This document shows, in pieces, positions 47,815 to 58,700 of a stretch of DNA of 64,000 bases. A program made the position numbers and the translations under genes. The notes under the pieces are model-generated. The model was not told the DNA's origin, made no database searches, and worked only from the letters and a program-made list of their open reading frames with translations. Location: positions 56,430 through 120,429 of the forward strand of contig JADIZB010000020.1 of assembly GCA_016705005.1 (NCBI GenBank), read 5' to 3'. Source of the DNA: Bacteroidales bacterium. Lineage in GTDB: Bacteria > Bacteroidota > Bacteroidia > Bacteroidales > Lentimicrobiaceae. How positions within the stretch are numbered: position 1 is the first letter of the stretch; every line of letters begins with the position of its first letter.

Positions 47815-48531
47815 TTAACCGAGCAGGTCGCTGATTACCCCTGAGGCACAAAAACAACCGAAGATGGCAGGCATATACGATATGGTTCCGACCGTCGATT
47901 TCTTGTTGATTTCACCTTCAGAGAGCTGCACCGCTGCACGTGAAACCTCCTCAGGAGAATAAACTGCTTTAAAGCCTTCCCAGATGCCGAGTTTATGAAG
48001 CCTTTTACGCATATAATACGCCAGTTTGCAGTTGTTGGTTTCCGAGATATCAGCTATTTTTACCAGCATCGGATCCATTTTACCGCCGGCACCCATTGAG
48101 CTGATCAGTGGCATACCCAGCCTAAGGGTGTGGTAGATGAAATATACTTTGGGCGACAGGGTGTCGATGGCATCCACCACATAGTCATAACCGGCTTCAA
48201 GAATCTCAATCATCCGCTCATCTTTGATGTATTCATCAATGGATATAAGTTTCAGTTCCGGATTGATGTCGAGCAGACGTTCCGACATCACAGCGGCCTT
48301 CCTCAGACCGGTTGTACTTATTAGTGCGGGGAGCTGCCGGTTGCGGTTCGACGGTTGAATTTTATCTCCGTCTACTATGGTAATGCTTCCGATTCCGGCC
48401 CTGACCAGTTGCTCGGCAGCATAGGCGCCAACACCGCCCAACCCGGCTACCAATACATGCGCCCTGCGGAGCTTTTCCAGTTTCTCGTCATCAAGCAGCA
48501 ATCGGGTGCGGGCCTGCCAGTCGTCAGCCAT
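47815..48531 (-). CDS. tcdA: tRNA threonylcarbamoyladenosine dehydratase (TcdA/CsdL, ThiF-like)
   Basis: About 238 residues from the ATG at 48531 (MADDWQARTRLLLDDEKLEK), which matches the family N-terminus; the frame is open upstream to 48663 but that part is not conserved. The E1-like adenylation motif is HVLVAGLGGVGAYAAEQL, with the DGDKIQPSNRNRQLPAL loop and catalytic Arg, and MGAGGKMDP further on. It cyclises the threonylcarbamoyl group of t6A37 in tRNA to ct6A using ATP. It is transcribed alone, divergent from the small lipoprotein gene. Confidence 0.9.
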   Translation of the reverse strand: MADDWQARTRLLLDDEKLEKLRRAHVLVAGLGGVGAYAAEQLVRAGIGSITIVDGDKIQPSNRNRQLPALISTTGLRKAAVMSERLLDINPELKLISIDEYIKDERMIEILEAGYDYVVDAIDTLSPKVYFIYHTLRLGMPLISSMGAGGKMDPMLVKIADISETNNCKLAYYMRKRLHKLGIWEGFKAVYSPEEVSRAAVQLSEGEINKKSTVGTISYMPAIFGCFCASGVISDLLG

Positions 48532-48768
48532 TCTCTGTCTTTTAAGGCTCCAAAGGTAAAAAAGATAAGGTTGGGTTTTGAATACCGGTACAAACATGAG
48601 CCAACCCGCCATAGTGTCATAAAACTCCTGAAACAGATTCAATTTTATCATGCTTACCATCAAAGGGATGATTTACCGGTGCGAACTTTGATTCTTCGCT
48701 TGTGAGATTGTAAAACCTGCCATGCAACTTTTTCAGATTATTCCCGTCTGAAATTCTAAATTGTAAAA

Positions 48769-49167
48769 ATGAGAACGCTGGTATCTGTCATTTTTCTGGC
48801 CGTTGGTCTGACCCTTCTTTCCTGTGAAAAAGAAAAAAATACTTCCGGTCCCTTACCAGGCGAGCTACCGGGTTGCTGGATCAATCCCCAATACAACGAT
48901 TCTACCGTTGTTTATGAACGTGCTGCTGAATTTAACGATGGCCCGGGCATCATTTTCAGGGATGATAACACCCTGATTGAACGTAAGAACGCCGGATGGT
49001 GCGGAACACCACCGGTTACGTATGCCGATTATGATGGCTCCTATTCGGTGAATGATTCGGTTGTTTCGGTTACCGTTGGATACTGGGGCGGAACAACGGA
49101 GTATTCCCTTGAACTGGTTGCAGTAGATGCGGACCATCTGACGGTTAAATGGATTTACAATAAATAG
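48769..49167 (+). CDS. Small predicted lipoprotein
   Basis: 132 residues. A lipoprotein signal is clear: hydrophobic segment VSVIFLAVGLTLLSC with the lipobox Cys at about residue 19 followed by EKEKN. The mature part is beta-rich (FRDDNTLIERKNAGWCGTPP, YSVNDSVVSVTVGYWGG), with a pattern like small lipocalin-like Bacteroidota lipoproteins. I do not recognise a family. It is a single gene that faces the minus-strand PNGase F-like gene, with the terminator for that gene in between. Confidence 0.72.
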   Translation: MRTLVSVIFLAVGLTLLSCEKEKNTSGPLPGELPGCWINPQYNDSTVVYERAAEFNDGPGIIFRDDNTLIERKNAGWCGTPPVTYADYDGSYSVNDSVVSVTVGYWGGTTEYSLELVAVDADHLTVKWIYNK

Positions 49168-49307
49168 GAGCCATCTCCTTAGCTGCATTCTTCAATCCAG
49201 AATCTGATGATGCCTTCTGTGATGACCCTTTGGGAGTGAGTCCCGGTAATATTCCCGCTCAGGTCCGGGTTAAGGAACCTATAAGATATTCACTTCGATA
49301 ATTTTCA

Positions 49308-49342
49308 TAAAAAAACCCGCGCCGGTTTATTGACGCGGGTTT
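49308..49342 (-). terminator. Intrinsic terminator for the PNGase F-like gene
   Basis: Read on the minus strand, AAACCCGCG pairs with CGCGGGTTT around a 12-base loop and is followed by a T-run. It lies about 60 bases past the stop at 49403. The plus-strand side lacks a T-tract. Confidence 0.85.
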
Positions 49343-49402
49343 ACCTGTTTGAAACCAGGAATAAAGATGAAACAGTTACCTGATCAGTTCGCTGTTCAAA
49401 AA

Positions 49403-51913
49403 CTATTTGACAATAATCTTTCTCATTTCAGTCCATCCCGGGGTTATAACCCTGAGATAATAGAGCCCACGGGCGTTACCCGAAAGGTCAATTGTTGTAT
49501 TCATTCCGTTCCAGTTGAAATGCTGAACAGGATGACTCATATTGTCGAGGACCATGATTTCGGCATTCCGGATGTTGCTGTTTGAGTTGACCGATATTTC
49601 AAAAACACCGGATGAAGGATTGGGGAAGACGCTCAGTACTGTTGAAGCCGGCAATGTCTCCTTGTTACCAACGATGATAAACGGACTCTCCGAGAAGGAA
49701 ACCAGGTTGCAGGCTACATCCAGTACCGGGTTGAATCCATCGTCGCAATCATCACACGTTACCCCGGTAACACAATCCGGGTGGTTCGGATGGCACATGT
49801 CAACATATTGTTCGAAGAAGGTGTATCCAAGGGTAATATCATCAAGGTTTACGTATTCGTTCAGACCAAAGTCGAACCACTGGGCAATGGAGCCCGGACA
49901 CCATCCTGCACGGTCGTAGAACCAGGTTCCGTTCTGCGGCTGACAGGCATCGGGATTGGGGTTACAGTCGACCCAGTTGTGCTGTGAATACTTCTTTACT
50001 CCATTGACATATATATCATGGGTGGCATCATAAAACTCAGCAGCGTTGTTGCTGTTCAGGTCGCCCCAGCCATGACCGGTAGATACCAGCTTCAGTTTCG
50101 AAGCCATCGTATTCTCAGGAAAAGTGTAATCAGCATCGGGCACCGGCTGCAGGTTGGCGTAATCGCCAAAGGGGAAAATTTCACGCCAGATCTGTTTTAC
50201 ATTGCTGTATGGATAGGCCGGTGTTCCTGCCATGTAGTCGAGGGTGAGGTCATACAGGAAACCGTTGTCAAGCGTTGGACAGGTAGCCCTGAAGGCGGTC
50301 TTGCCCTGCAGGATCGACATATAATCGGTCAGGTCGATGGTGTGCGAACAGGCTACACCATAAGGGGTAATGTAACGGATGATCTCTACCCAGTTGCCTT
50401 CCTTGTCTTTGGCCTCGAAGTAAGCCACACGGTCCCATTCGCCACACCCTCCGGTCGGACAGTGGACATTGAGTGTTCCGATGATCTGATCGTAAGCGCC
50501 CAGGAAGGAGGGAAGCTCAGCCTCTACAGTGGCTGTGTAAGAGTTCGGGTTCAGCCATACATTGCTGAAGGCAACTGATGCGATATCGGATGATTCCGGA
50601 ACAATGGTAACATTGACTGATTCCGTTTTAACAGCCCCGAAGTTATTGGCAGAAAGGATTTCAATGTTATAATTACCGTATGCCGGTGGGGTCCACCATC
50701 CTGTAAAATGGCCGTTCCAGAAGTTCTGGGCATCAATGGTTGTTCCGTTGATCCTGAATTTTACCCAGGCGACTGAGAACAACTCAGGATACGTAATGGT
50801 AGAAATAGCTGCCAGTTGAATCGGTGAGAGTGAAGGCACCGATACATTTCCGGGCAGCGGATTCCTTGCTTCTATTTCAGGAACATGCAGCTGGGGATCA
50901 AGTACATTAAAGCGCTGGATTACCGGTTCGGCCGGATCAAAAGTGCCATTGCCGGGCTGGGTGGCTTCTACCTCTACCAGTCCGGGAACCCCGGTAAGTG
51001 TGACTGTATTCCCGTTGACCGTGGCAGGGCCAGAAAGGACTGTAAAAACCACCGGCAGGCCTGAAGTAGCGGATGCTTCCAGGGCAAAAGGCGGATCATT
51101 GATCAGTTTATTCGGGATCGGGAGGAAAGAGATGGCCTGATAGGTAGGATCGAGGGTACCATTAAAGTTTGAGGTTTCACCCGACATGGTAAAGTTGATC
51201 AGGTCGCCGTCCCGGGCCGGTGAATCTATCTCCGAAATCAGTTTGGTTATAGAAGTGTTGTTACCACCCGGAACGCCCTGATTGTGTTTGTAGTACAATT
51301 CAAGGCTGGTTTCATTGCCTTCCAGCTCATTGTCCATCATGTCCTGAATCTCGGTCTGCGTAAGGGCTTTCGACCATACCGATACCTCATCGGTACGACC
51401 GCACCAGTAAAAATCGAGCGAACCTAAGATGCTGCGTCCGATGGTAAAGGCAATGTCGGTGGCGGTAAAGCTGCCAGTTGCTGTCTTACTGCCTTTCAGG
51501 ATGCCATTGACATACAGTTTCACAGCAGTGCCATCGTAAATCCAGGCGAAATGCTGCCAGATCTGAGGGATCACGGTGTTGGCGGGAGCAACATATTCGT
51601 AAAGGGTTCCGGCTGAGTTCTGGAAACGGCATTCAACGGTACCGTTGTTCAGCTGGATCATATAAAAGCCCTGTGACGAGCCTCTGAAACTCATCAGCGC
51701 CTGGCCATAACCCAGCTGATCACAGTAAAACCAGCCGGCCATCGAAAAGCCCGGTTTGTTGGCAATGTATTGCGATCCGTTTTCAAGATAAACATGATTG
51801 CGGTTGGTGCAGTCATAATGCAGGTATTGGTTGGTCTGGGCGCTGAGCTGCACTACTGCAGATAACAGTATTGCAGAAACCAGCAGCATGAATCTGGCGT
51901 ACGTGTTTTTCAT
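49403..51913 (-). CDS. Secreted LamG plus PNGase F-like protein with T9SS sorting domain
   Basis: About 836 residues from the ATG at 51913, which opens a signal peptide (MKNTYARFMLLVSAILLSAV ... LSAQ); an in-frame ATG at 51976 is less likely. A LamG/concanavalin-like domain covers about 25-210 (ENGSQYIANKPGFSMAGWFY), then Ig-like spacers. The two jelly-roll domains of peptide-N-glycosidase F lie at about 450-740: CGEWDRVAYFE carries the equivalent of the catalytic Asp60, and AAEFYDATHDIYVNG carries a Glu at the place of Glu206. DRAGWCPGS is a strong signature. The third acidic residue (Glu118 of PNGase F) appears replaced near TCPTLDNG. The C-terminal 80 residues are a T9SS sorting domain. 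It likely removes N-glycans from glycoproteins outside the cell. Confidence 0.78.
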   Translation of the reverse strand: MKNTYARFMLLVSAILLSAVVQLSAQTNQYLHYDCTNRNHVYLENGSQYIANKPGFSMAGWFYCDQLGYGQALMSFRGSSQGFYMIQLNNGTVECRFQNSAGTLYEYVAPANTVIPQIWQHFAWIYDGTAVKLYVNGILKGSKTATGSFTATDIAFTIGRSILGSLDFYWCGRTDEVSVWSKALTQTEIQDMMDNELEGNETSLELYYKHNQGVPGGNNTSITKLISEIDSPARDGDLINFTMSGETSNFNGTLDPTYQAISFLPIPNKLINDPPFALEASATSGLPVVFTVLSGPATVNGNTVTLTGVPGLVEVEATQPGNGTFDPAEPVIQRFNVLDPQLHVPEIEARNPLPGNVSVPSLSPIQLAAISTITYPELFSVAWVKFRINGTTIDAQNFWNGHFTGWWTPPAYGNYNIEILSANNFGAVKTESVNVTIVPESSDIASVAFSNVWLNPNSYTATVEAELPSFLGAYDQIIGTLNVHCPTGGCGEWDRVAYFEAKDKEGNWVEIIRYITPYGVACSHTIDLTDYMSILQGKTAFRATCPTLDNGFLYDLTLDYMAGTPAYPYSNVKQIWREIFPFGDYANLQPVPDADYTFPENTMASKLKLVSTGHGWGDLNSNNAAEFYDATHDIYVNGVKKYSQHNWVDCNPNPDACQPQNGTWFYDRAGWCPGSIAQWFDFGLNEYVNLDDITLGYTFFEQYVDMCHPNHPDCVTGVTCDDCDDGFNPVLDVACNLVSFSESPFIIVGNKETLPASTVLSVFPNPSSGVFEISVNSNSNIRNAEIMVLDNMSHPVQHFNWNGMNTTIDLSGNARGLYYLRVITPGWTEMRKIIVK

Positions 51914-52012
51914 ATTTCGGGTTTTGGTTTGTGATTTATTTTTAAACAAAATTTTAAATTTCACGCAAAGACGCAATGATTTCTTCTATTCCGGATTCCA
52001 AATGAACGTATT

Positions 52013-52288
52013 GTCCCTGCGGGACTTCAAATGGTTTTGATCTGTTCTTTCTACCATAATGTCGTCCCTACGGGACTTTATATGGATTTAATTGTTCGTT
52101 CTTTCTACCATAATGTCGTCCCTACGGGACTTTATATGGATTTAATTGTTCGTTCTGCTACCATAATGTCGTCCCTACGGGACTTTATATGGATTTAATT
52201 GTTCGTTCTGCTACCATAATGTCGTCCCTACGGGACTTCTATGGTTTTAATCGTTTCTTCTGCTACCATAATATCGTCCCTACGGGAC
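52013..52288 (+). repeat. Tandem array of six 51-54-base repeats with GTCCCTACGGGAC hairpin
   Basis: The palindromic core GTCCC-TAC-GGGAC (first copy TGC loop) starts at 52013, 52064, 52118, 52171, 52224 and 52276. The stretches between cores are also conserved (TTTATATGGATTTAATTGTT then CTACCATAAT), so this is a tandem repeat and not a CRISPR array. It lies about 100 bases upstream of the PNGase F-like gene. Confidence 0.92.
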
Positions 52289-52339
52289 TTCCGCTCTGAT
52301 TAAAGTAAGAATTCTCAAATTTCCAAATTCTCAAATCGT

Positions 52340-52810
52340 AAACCCGCCACTGCGGGCAGGTCGTAAAATCTTTATTCTTTATTCTTTATTCTTTATTCGT
52401 TATTCGTAATTCGTTATTCGTTATTCGTTATTCGTTATTCGTTATTCGTAATTCGTTATTCGTTATTCGTAATTCGTTAATCGTCATTCATCATTTGTCA
52501 CCATGAGCGTTGGTGGTCGAGCGATGGTGGTCGAGCGATGGTGGTCGAGCGACCAGTCGAGACCAGTCGAGACCAGTCGAAGGGCGTCATTCCCCGCCTA
52601 CGCTGCGCTTCTGCGGGGCAAGCGTCATTCGCTATTCGTCATTCGCTATTCGTCATTCGTAATTCGTAATTTGTCATTTGTCATTTGTCACCCTGAGCGC
52701 AGTCGAAGGGCGTCATTCCCCGCCTACGCAGCGCTTCTGCGGGGCAAGCGTCATTCGCTATTCGTCATTCGTAATTCGTCATTCGTAATTCGTCATTCGT
52801 AATTCTTCAT
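52340..52810. repeat. Composite intergenic repeat, copy 2, with 7-base satellite
   Basis: No gene; the open frames here are repeat translations. Order: CCGCCACTGCGGGCAGG segment, about 17 consecutive seven-base units of TTTATTC/GTTATTC/GTAATTC type (about 52372-52493), GGTGGTCGAGCGA units, a CCCCGCCTACG ... TGCGGGG hairpin, CACCCTGAGCGCAGTCGAAG, a second hairpin, and more GTCATTC/GTAATTC units running into the susD stop codon. It matches the array at 25.97-26.20 kb segment by segment. Confidence 0.88.
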
Positions 52811-54427
52811 TCACTTCATCCACCACATCTTCACCGTCGGATCATCCCCGCCCTGCCGCTGCTGTGCAGCATTCATATTGACCGAGTTGTACTGAATTTC
52901 TGAAGGAGGATAAGGCATCCTGAAATGTGCAATAGGCCCGCCTTCCCTGGGTGTCATCCCTGTGCGCCGGGCTTCTGCATAGGCTTCCCAGGGTTGCCTG
53001 AAAGCATCAATCCATCGCTGGGTGTAGATAAATGCCAGCTTTTCTTCATCGGACGTTGCATTCCACGACCCGAAGCGCATCAGTACCGAAGCAGACCCCA
53101 GGTTACCCGGAATGGTGATTTTGTCGCCGAATTTCACGCCGGAAACCGGTAAGCGCAGCCGTTCCGAAAGACCCATCCACCATTCAACCGAGGCATTGAT
53201 GCCGTTCATGTACTCAATGTCGGCCTGGTCGGGATCAACAGGAACGCCGATACCTCTGAGATAAGCCTCCGCCAGGATGAAGTGCACTTCGGCACCGGTC
53301 ATCAGGATGATCGGCATGTTGTTCTCATCGCCGATCAGGAAGAAGTTGAACGGAGAATAATTCACATTGTTCTTGATGTGGTAATTACCAATGTCATCGC
53401 GATGGCTGCCATAAGGGATGCCCTGGGCCGGCGGGGTTCCGGATTCGGGAATCTGGGGAAACGGAACCCACTGCTCATTCTGATCACCCTCAAAGAAGAT
53501 GTACGCCCTGGGATCGAATATGCCACCCCCGGCAGGATCATCATCCTCCGAAAACTGGTGCCAGATGTTGGATCCCATCCGCAAACCATTATGCTCGCGG
53601 AATGACCAGCTTACACTGTTGTTGCTGATGGAATTGGCCGCAGGCCAGATGCAGGCGGTTTCCAGGACAGACGTGATGAAATCATAGCCAAGCAGTATGG
53701 GTTGCCGGTTGATCACAATGTCCCCGATGATGCCGGAGGCCAGCTCCGGCTCTTTTTCCGACATCCGCATGGCATAACGCAGGCGCAGCGAATTGGCAAA
53801 TTTCCGCCACATGCCGAGGTTACCATTGAACAGCTTGTCGAATTTTGCAAAGGTGGTAAAAGGCTCGGCACTGGCTGCCGTATCGTTTATGCTGGTCGCC
53901 GCCCATTCCAGGTCGCTGAGGAGCGAAAGGTAGATGTCGCGCTGCGTATCGTAAACGGGATAGAGTTTTGTCAGGTCCTGATAGCCGTATCCGGCTTCTG
54001 AATAGGGAATGTCGCCGAAAATATCGGTCATCTTAAAGGTTTTGTATGCCTTTACAATCGTCAGCATGGCTTTCATATTGGTAACCGCTGCAGATGGTGT
54101 GTAAGTGGCAAATTTCCGCTCAAGTTCCCGAAAAGAGGGCAGGGCTTTGTAATAATTCGACCACATGTCTTCGGTACCTATGGTGTAGTTGCCCCAGGCA
54201 GCCCTGGTCAGAGCAGCCTGCTGCGTTTGCGCATACAGGATCTCATTGTTGATATAGAACTGTTCGTTGCCGGTAAGCATCAGCGACTGGATGATTCCAT
54301 TGAACAGCGATCCGTCGGTGGCATTGGTAAAGCCCTGTGGATTGGTGTCGATTTCCTCAAAATCCTTACGGCAGGAGGTAAACAGCGCTATGGCAATCAG
54401 CAGGGCGGGTATGAGTTTTATTTTCAT
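52811..54427 (-). CDS. SusD/RagB-family outer-membrane lipoprotein
   Basis: 538 residues. A lipoprotein signal (IKLIPALLIAIALFTSC, lipobox Cys) is followed by RKDFEEIDTNPQGF, a start typical of the SusD-like_2 subfamily. TPR-like helices such as YYKALPSFRELE, AYKTFKMTDIFGDIPYSEAG and LRYAMRM, the phrase ILAEAYLRG, and the terminal RMPYPPSEIQYN are family hallmarks. It caps the SusC channel and binds glycan or peptide ligands at the surface. In this locus it is separated from susC by 1.36 kb of tandem repeats, whereas the genes are usually adjacent. The PNGase F-like gene downstream hints at N-glycan or glycoprotein use. Confidence 0.92.
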   Translation of the reverse strand: MKIKLIPALLIAIALFTSCRKDFEEIDTNPQGFTNATDGSLFNGIIQSLMLTGNEQFYINNEILYAQTQQAALTRAAWGNYTIGTEDMWSNYYKALPSFRELERKFATYTPSAAVTNMKAMLTIVKAYKTFKMTDIFGDIPYSEAGYGYQDLTKLYPVYDTQRDIYLSLLSDLEWAATSINDTAASAEPFTTFAKFDKLFNGNLGMWRKFANSLRLRYAMRMSEKEPELASGIIGDIVINRQPILLGYDFITSVLETACIWPAANSISNNSVSWSFREHNGLRMGSNIWHQFSEDDDPAGGGIFDPRAYIFFEGDQNEQWVPFPQIPESGTPPAQGIPYGSHRDDIGNYHIKNNVNYSPFNFFLIGDENNMPIILMTGAEVHFILAEAYLRGIGVPVDPDQADIEYMNGINASVEWWMGLSERLRLPVSGVKFGDKITIPGNLGSASVLMRFGSWNATSDEEKLAFIYTQRWIDAFRQPWEAYAEARRTGMTPREGGPIAHFRMPYPPSEIQYNSVNMNAAQQRQGGDDPTVKMWWMK

Positions 54428-55786
54428 TGTTTTCGTTTTGTGAATTCAGGTCATGCGATTTTTAACCACTCAGGCACTAAGAGCACTTAGTTTCACTAAG
54501 ATTTGATTTGAAATTATTCATTCGATACTGGTTTGTTGTTTTGAGTCAAAAAAATCATTGCGTCCCCGCGTGATATTACACCAGCCGGTTTTTATACCCC
54601 TCTGTCCTTCGGACATCTCCCCTTTGAAAAGGGGAGAATCTTCATAGCAGGTTTGGGCTAAATTGAATCTGATACAATATATTAACACCATCTTGTGAAC
54701 AATTATGTCAAAAATAAACTTTGCGTCTTAGCGTCTTTGCGTGAGACAATCGTTTGACGGTTTTTTATTGTTTTTTTACCCCTCTGTCCTTCGGACATCT
54801 CCCCTTTGAAAAGGGGAGAACCAGTTAAGCAGGTCTGGGATAAATTGATTCTGATGCAATATATTAAAACCATTGTTGTTAATCTTTATGTCAAAAAAAA
54901 ACTTCGCGTCGTTGCGTCGTTGCGTGATATAACACCAGTCGGTTTTTATACCCCTCTGTCCTTCGGACATCTCCCCTTTGAAAAGGGGAGAACCAGCTAA
55001 GCAGGTCTGGGATAAATTGATTCTGATGCAATATTTTAAAACCATTGTTGTGAATCTTAATGTCAAAAAAAACTTCGCGTCGTTGCGTCGTTGCGTGATA
55101 TTACACCAGCCGGTTTTTATACCTCTCTGTTCCCGATAGCTATCGGGATCGGACATCTCCCCTTTGAAAAGGGGAGAACCAGTTAAGCAGGTCTGGGATA
55201 AATTGATTCTGATGCAATATATTAAAACCATTGTTGTGAATCTTTATGTCAAAAAAAACTTCGCGTCGTTGCGTCGTTGCGTGATATTGCACCAGCCGGT
55301 TTTTATACCCCTCTGTTCCCGATAGCTATCGGGATCGGACATCTCCCCTTTGAAAAGGGGAGAACCAGTTAAGCAGGTCTGGGATAAATTGATTCTGATG
55401 CAATATTTTAAAACCATTGTTGTGAATCTTAATGTTAAAAAAAAGCTTTGCGGCTTCGCGTCGTTGCGTGATATTACACCAGCCGGTTTTTATACCCCTC
55501 TGTTCCCGATAGCTATCGGGATCGGACATCTCCCCTTTGAAAAGGGGAGAATCTTCATAGCAGGTTGTGAATCAAGTGGAACATCTTTATTTTCCTTTTA
55601 AGTTTCATTGACATTTGTTAAGAAAAATTGTCTTTCCCGCATCTGCGGGACTCAGACTGACAGTCATCCTGAGCAGTTTGTCCCGCCCACTTTGGCGGGA
55701 GAGTCGAAGGATAGATATCTTTATGTCAAAAAAAACTTCGCGTCGTTGCGTCGTTGCGTGAGACAATCGTTAGACGTTTTTTTTTG
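54428..55786. repeat. Six-copy tandem array (172-187-base units) between susC and susD
   Basis: No gene. The hairpin CTCCCCTTTGAAAAGGGGAG marks each unit; its preceding ACATCT starts at 54613, 54795, 54967, 55153, 55339 and 55526. Each unit also has GCAATAT(A/T)TTAAAACCATTG, GCGTCGTTGCGTCGTTGCGTG and CCGGTTTTTATACC. The last three copies (55.1-55.5 kb) have gained a CCCGATAGCTATCGGG palindrome in place of CCTTC. At 55630-55720 is a hairpin TCCCGCC-CACTTT-GGCGGGA with a CATCCTGAGC/GTCGAAGGAT pair related to the composite repeats elsewhere. At 54428-54560 only degenerate repeat-like sequence is seen. Confidence 0.9.
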
Positions 55787-58700
55787 TTAGAATGTAGCAC
55801 TGGCGCCAAAGGTAAATGAACGTGTTCCGGGGAACGAAGCCCACTCAAATCCCTGGGCATTGCCCGATCCCATGATGCCTTCCGGATTGATGTTGTCGGG
55901 CAGCGTGGTGTAGATGTAAAACAGATCACGGCCAACGACCGACAAAGTCAGGCTCTGGAATACCTTTACCCTTTTGAGTACCGATGTAGGCAGTGAATAA
56001 CTCAGCGATATCTCGCGCATCTTGACCCAGGTGTTTTCAAGAATCCCGGGGGTGGATACAAATTTCCCCCAGCCACCGGCATTGGGCAGATATTTGTAAT
56101 AGTAATGCACCACCTTATCATTGGGCGTGCCGTCTTCGTAAACACCTTCAAGGATTACACCAACATTCCGGGTAACACCGTCGGGATCGGTATAGGGGAG
56201 GCCTCCGCCATCGCGTTCGAGGAGGGTGGAAGGACTCTGGCCAGTCTGTAACGCTATCACATACGATCCGCAGTAGATATCGCCGCCCCATTTGGTATCC
56301 ACCAGGGCACTGAGTCTGAAATTCTTATAGACCAGTTCCGCATTGAAAGCCCCTGTAAAATCGGGCGATGCATTGCCGATGGGAACCCTCGTATCCGTGA
56401 TTTTGTAGTGCGTTCCTGAATCGTCCAGGATGCGGTTACCATGCGAATCGTAAACATAATCGTAACCGGTAATGGTTCCGTATTCATCGCCTTCATACAG
56501 GTCCATCGCCGGCCCGTTCAGCCCCCAGATATCGGCCAGGTGATAGGAGTCGGAATAACCACCCAGACTGATGATGTAGTTGCGGTTGCGTGCGAAATTC
56601 AGACCGGCTTTAACAATGAAATTGCCCTTTTGCACAGGTACGGTGTTGATGATGACCTCAAATCCTTTGTTCGACAACTCGCCCTTGTTGATGGTCAGGT
56701 TGTAGGCCCCTGAACTCACCGGAACCGGGAGATCGAGGATCTGATCGTAGGAATGTTTGTAATACATCGTAAAGTCAACATCGATGCGGTTCTCGAATAA
56801 CCCGAGGTTAAACCCTCCTTCGTAACCGGTTACGAATTGCGGACTCAGCGCAATCGGAGGAATGGTATCAGGTAAACTCGTTGCCTGCTGTCCGCCGAAC
56901 ATATTTGACTTATAATAGAAATTCTTCTGATAGGCCGCGGCACTGTTGGCCGTCTGTGCATAACCTCCCTGATCTTTACAAAATTCAGCCAGGGGATCTT
57001 CTCCTGTATCTTAAAGGCTTCACTGGCAATAAAGCTGACGGATGCCGAAGGATACAGGTAGGAGTTGTTGTCCTTGGGCAGGGTTGACGACCAGTCGTTT
57101 CTTGCTGAGAGTTCCACAAAAAGATATTCTTTAAACGACAGGTTGAGAAACGAATAGGCCGAATTGGTGCGCTGCCTGCGCTGGTATTCGCCGGAACCAG
57201 CGATGAGCCCGGATCGCCGATGTCGGGGTTCTCCACAGTGGTGGTGCCGTCGTCATTGAGCTTGAAGATATAATCGGTGATGTTGGAAAACGTGTACATG
57301 TTGGGATAATACCAGGTGCCGGAAGCGCCCGAAATGCTGTATTCGCTGTAGTCCCAGCGGCTGGCACCCAGTGAGAACCGCACCCCTATGGGCGACTTGA
57401 AGATGCTCTTCTTCGAAGCCGTCACCAGCACATCCATATTGTCGTTGGTGTTTTTGCCAAGGCTGTTGCTGTATCCGCCTCCTAGCTTTCCCTCAAAATC
57501 GGTGGGTTTGTTTTTCGAAGTGAACTGCTCCACGCTGTATTCGCGGCTGATCCGTCCGGTGGCATTCAGCCAGGGGGTGATGTCATACATCAGGGCAATG
57601 GAACCGGTGTATTTGTCGCGGTCCTGCCATGAATTGTTGTTGTAATAATTCCACCAGAGATAATCATCCACATCCCGGAAAGGGTATTCTGCGAGTTGAT
57701 TGCGTGAGCCATCCTCCAGCTGGTACGTTTCCCGGTCGATGCCCTGGTAGGAGCGGGGCCACGAATAGAGAAACCCTTTGCTGAACGAGTTGCCGTCCTC
57801 GCCGATCATGGGGCTGTTTTTGCGTTTGAATTTCACGTAAGTGAGGGTGGCATCGGCTTTCAGCTTATCGGAGATTTTGATGTTGGTGCCGAAATTCACC
57901 GTGGTGCGGGTGTAGTTGCTGTTGTAGATAATGGGTGTATGGTCCTGGTTGGTGAACGACATGCGGATGGTTCCCTTGTCGTTGCCGCCCTGCACCGAAA
58001 CATTGTGCGTCTGGGTGATGCCGTCGCGGAAAGCCATCTTCAGGTTATCGGGCTGTGGCGAATAGCTGCGCATTTCACCGTCCCACCAGAGCACGTTCTG
58101 TCCGAGCATTTCGGGACCCCAGGAAACAGCCGAACCGTAATAGCCAAACTCTTTCGCCGTGTTGGAGGTATTGCCTTCCTGATCAAGAATCAGATTGTCG
58201 TTGCCGTAAATACCCGGATATTGATAGATGCCGTTGGTATCGGCCTTTAAGGTGGTTTCACTGAAGGAAATGGGTCCGCCATGCCCGTATTTGTTCTGCA
58301 CTTCGCGGTAGCGGTAAGGGTGGGTTATTTTGACGTTGTAATTGTAGGTAACACCCAGACCGCTTTGTTTTTTGCCCCGTTTGGTGGTGATCAGGATCAC
58401 ACCGTTGGCGCCCCGTTCGCCGTAAAGCGCCGAAGCAGCCCCGCCTTTCAGCACGCTGTAATCTTCAATATCGTAAGGGTTAATATCCGCGATGCCGTTG
58501 CCCCAGTCCACGCCGCGACCCACGCTTTCGAGGCCCGAGGTATTGTCCATGGGTACATTATCCACCACGATCAGCGGCTGGTTATTGCGCGAAAGGTTGT
58601 TGTTGCCACGGATCACGATGCGGGTAGAACCCCCTTCCACGCCATCGCCCTGCGATATCTGCACCCCGGCGCTTCGCGCCGACAACGCTCCCAGTACATT

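Noticed and set aside
52013..52288. CRISPR array
   Set aside because: The sequence between the palindromic cores is conserved too, so there are no unique spacers, and no cas genes are nearby. It is a tandem repeat.
52503..52802. 99-residue open frame
   Set aside because: It is a translation of the composite repeat (SFVIRNSSFVIR-type seven-base periodicity).
54776..55601. Several open frames of 64-151 residues on both strands
   Set aside because: They are translations of the tandem array; each peptide repeats with the DNA period and has no homology pattern or start context.
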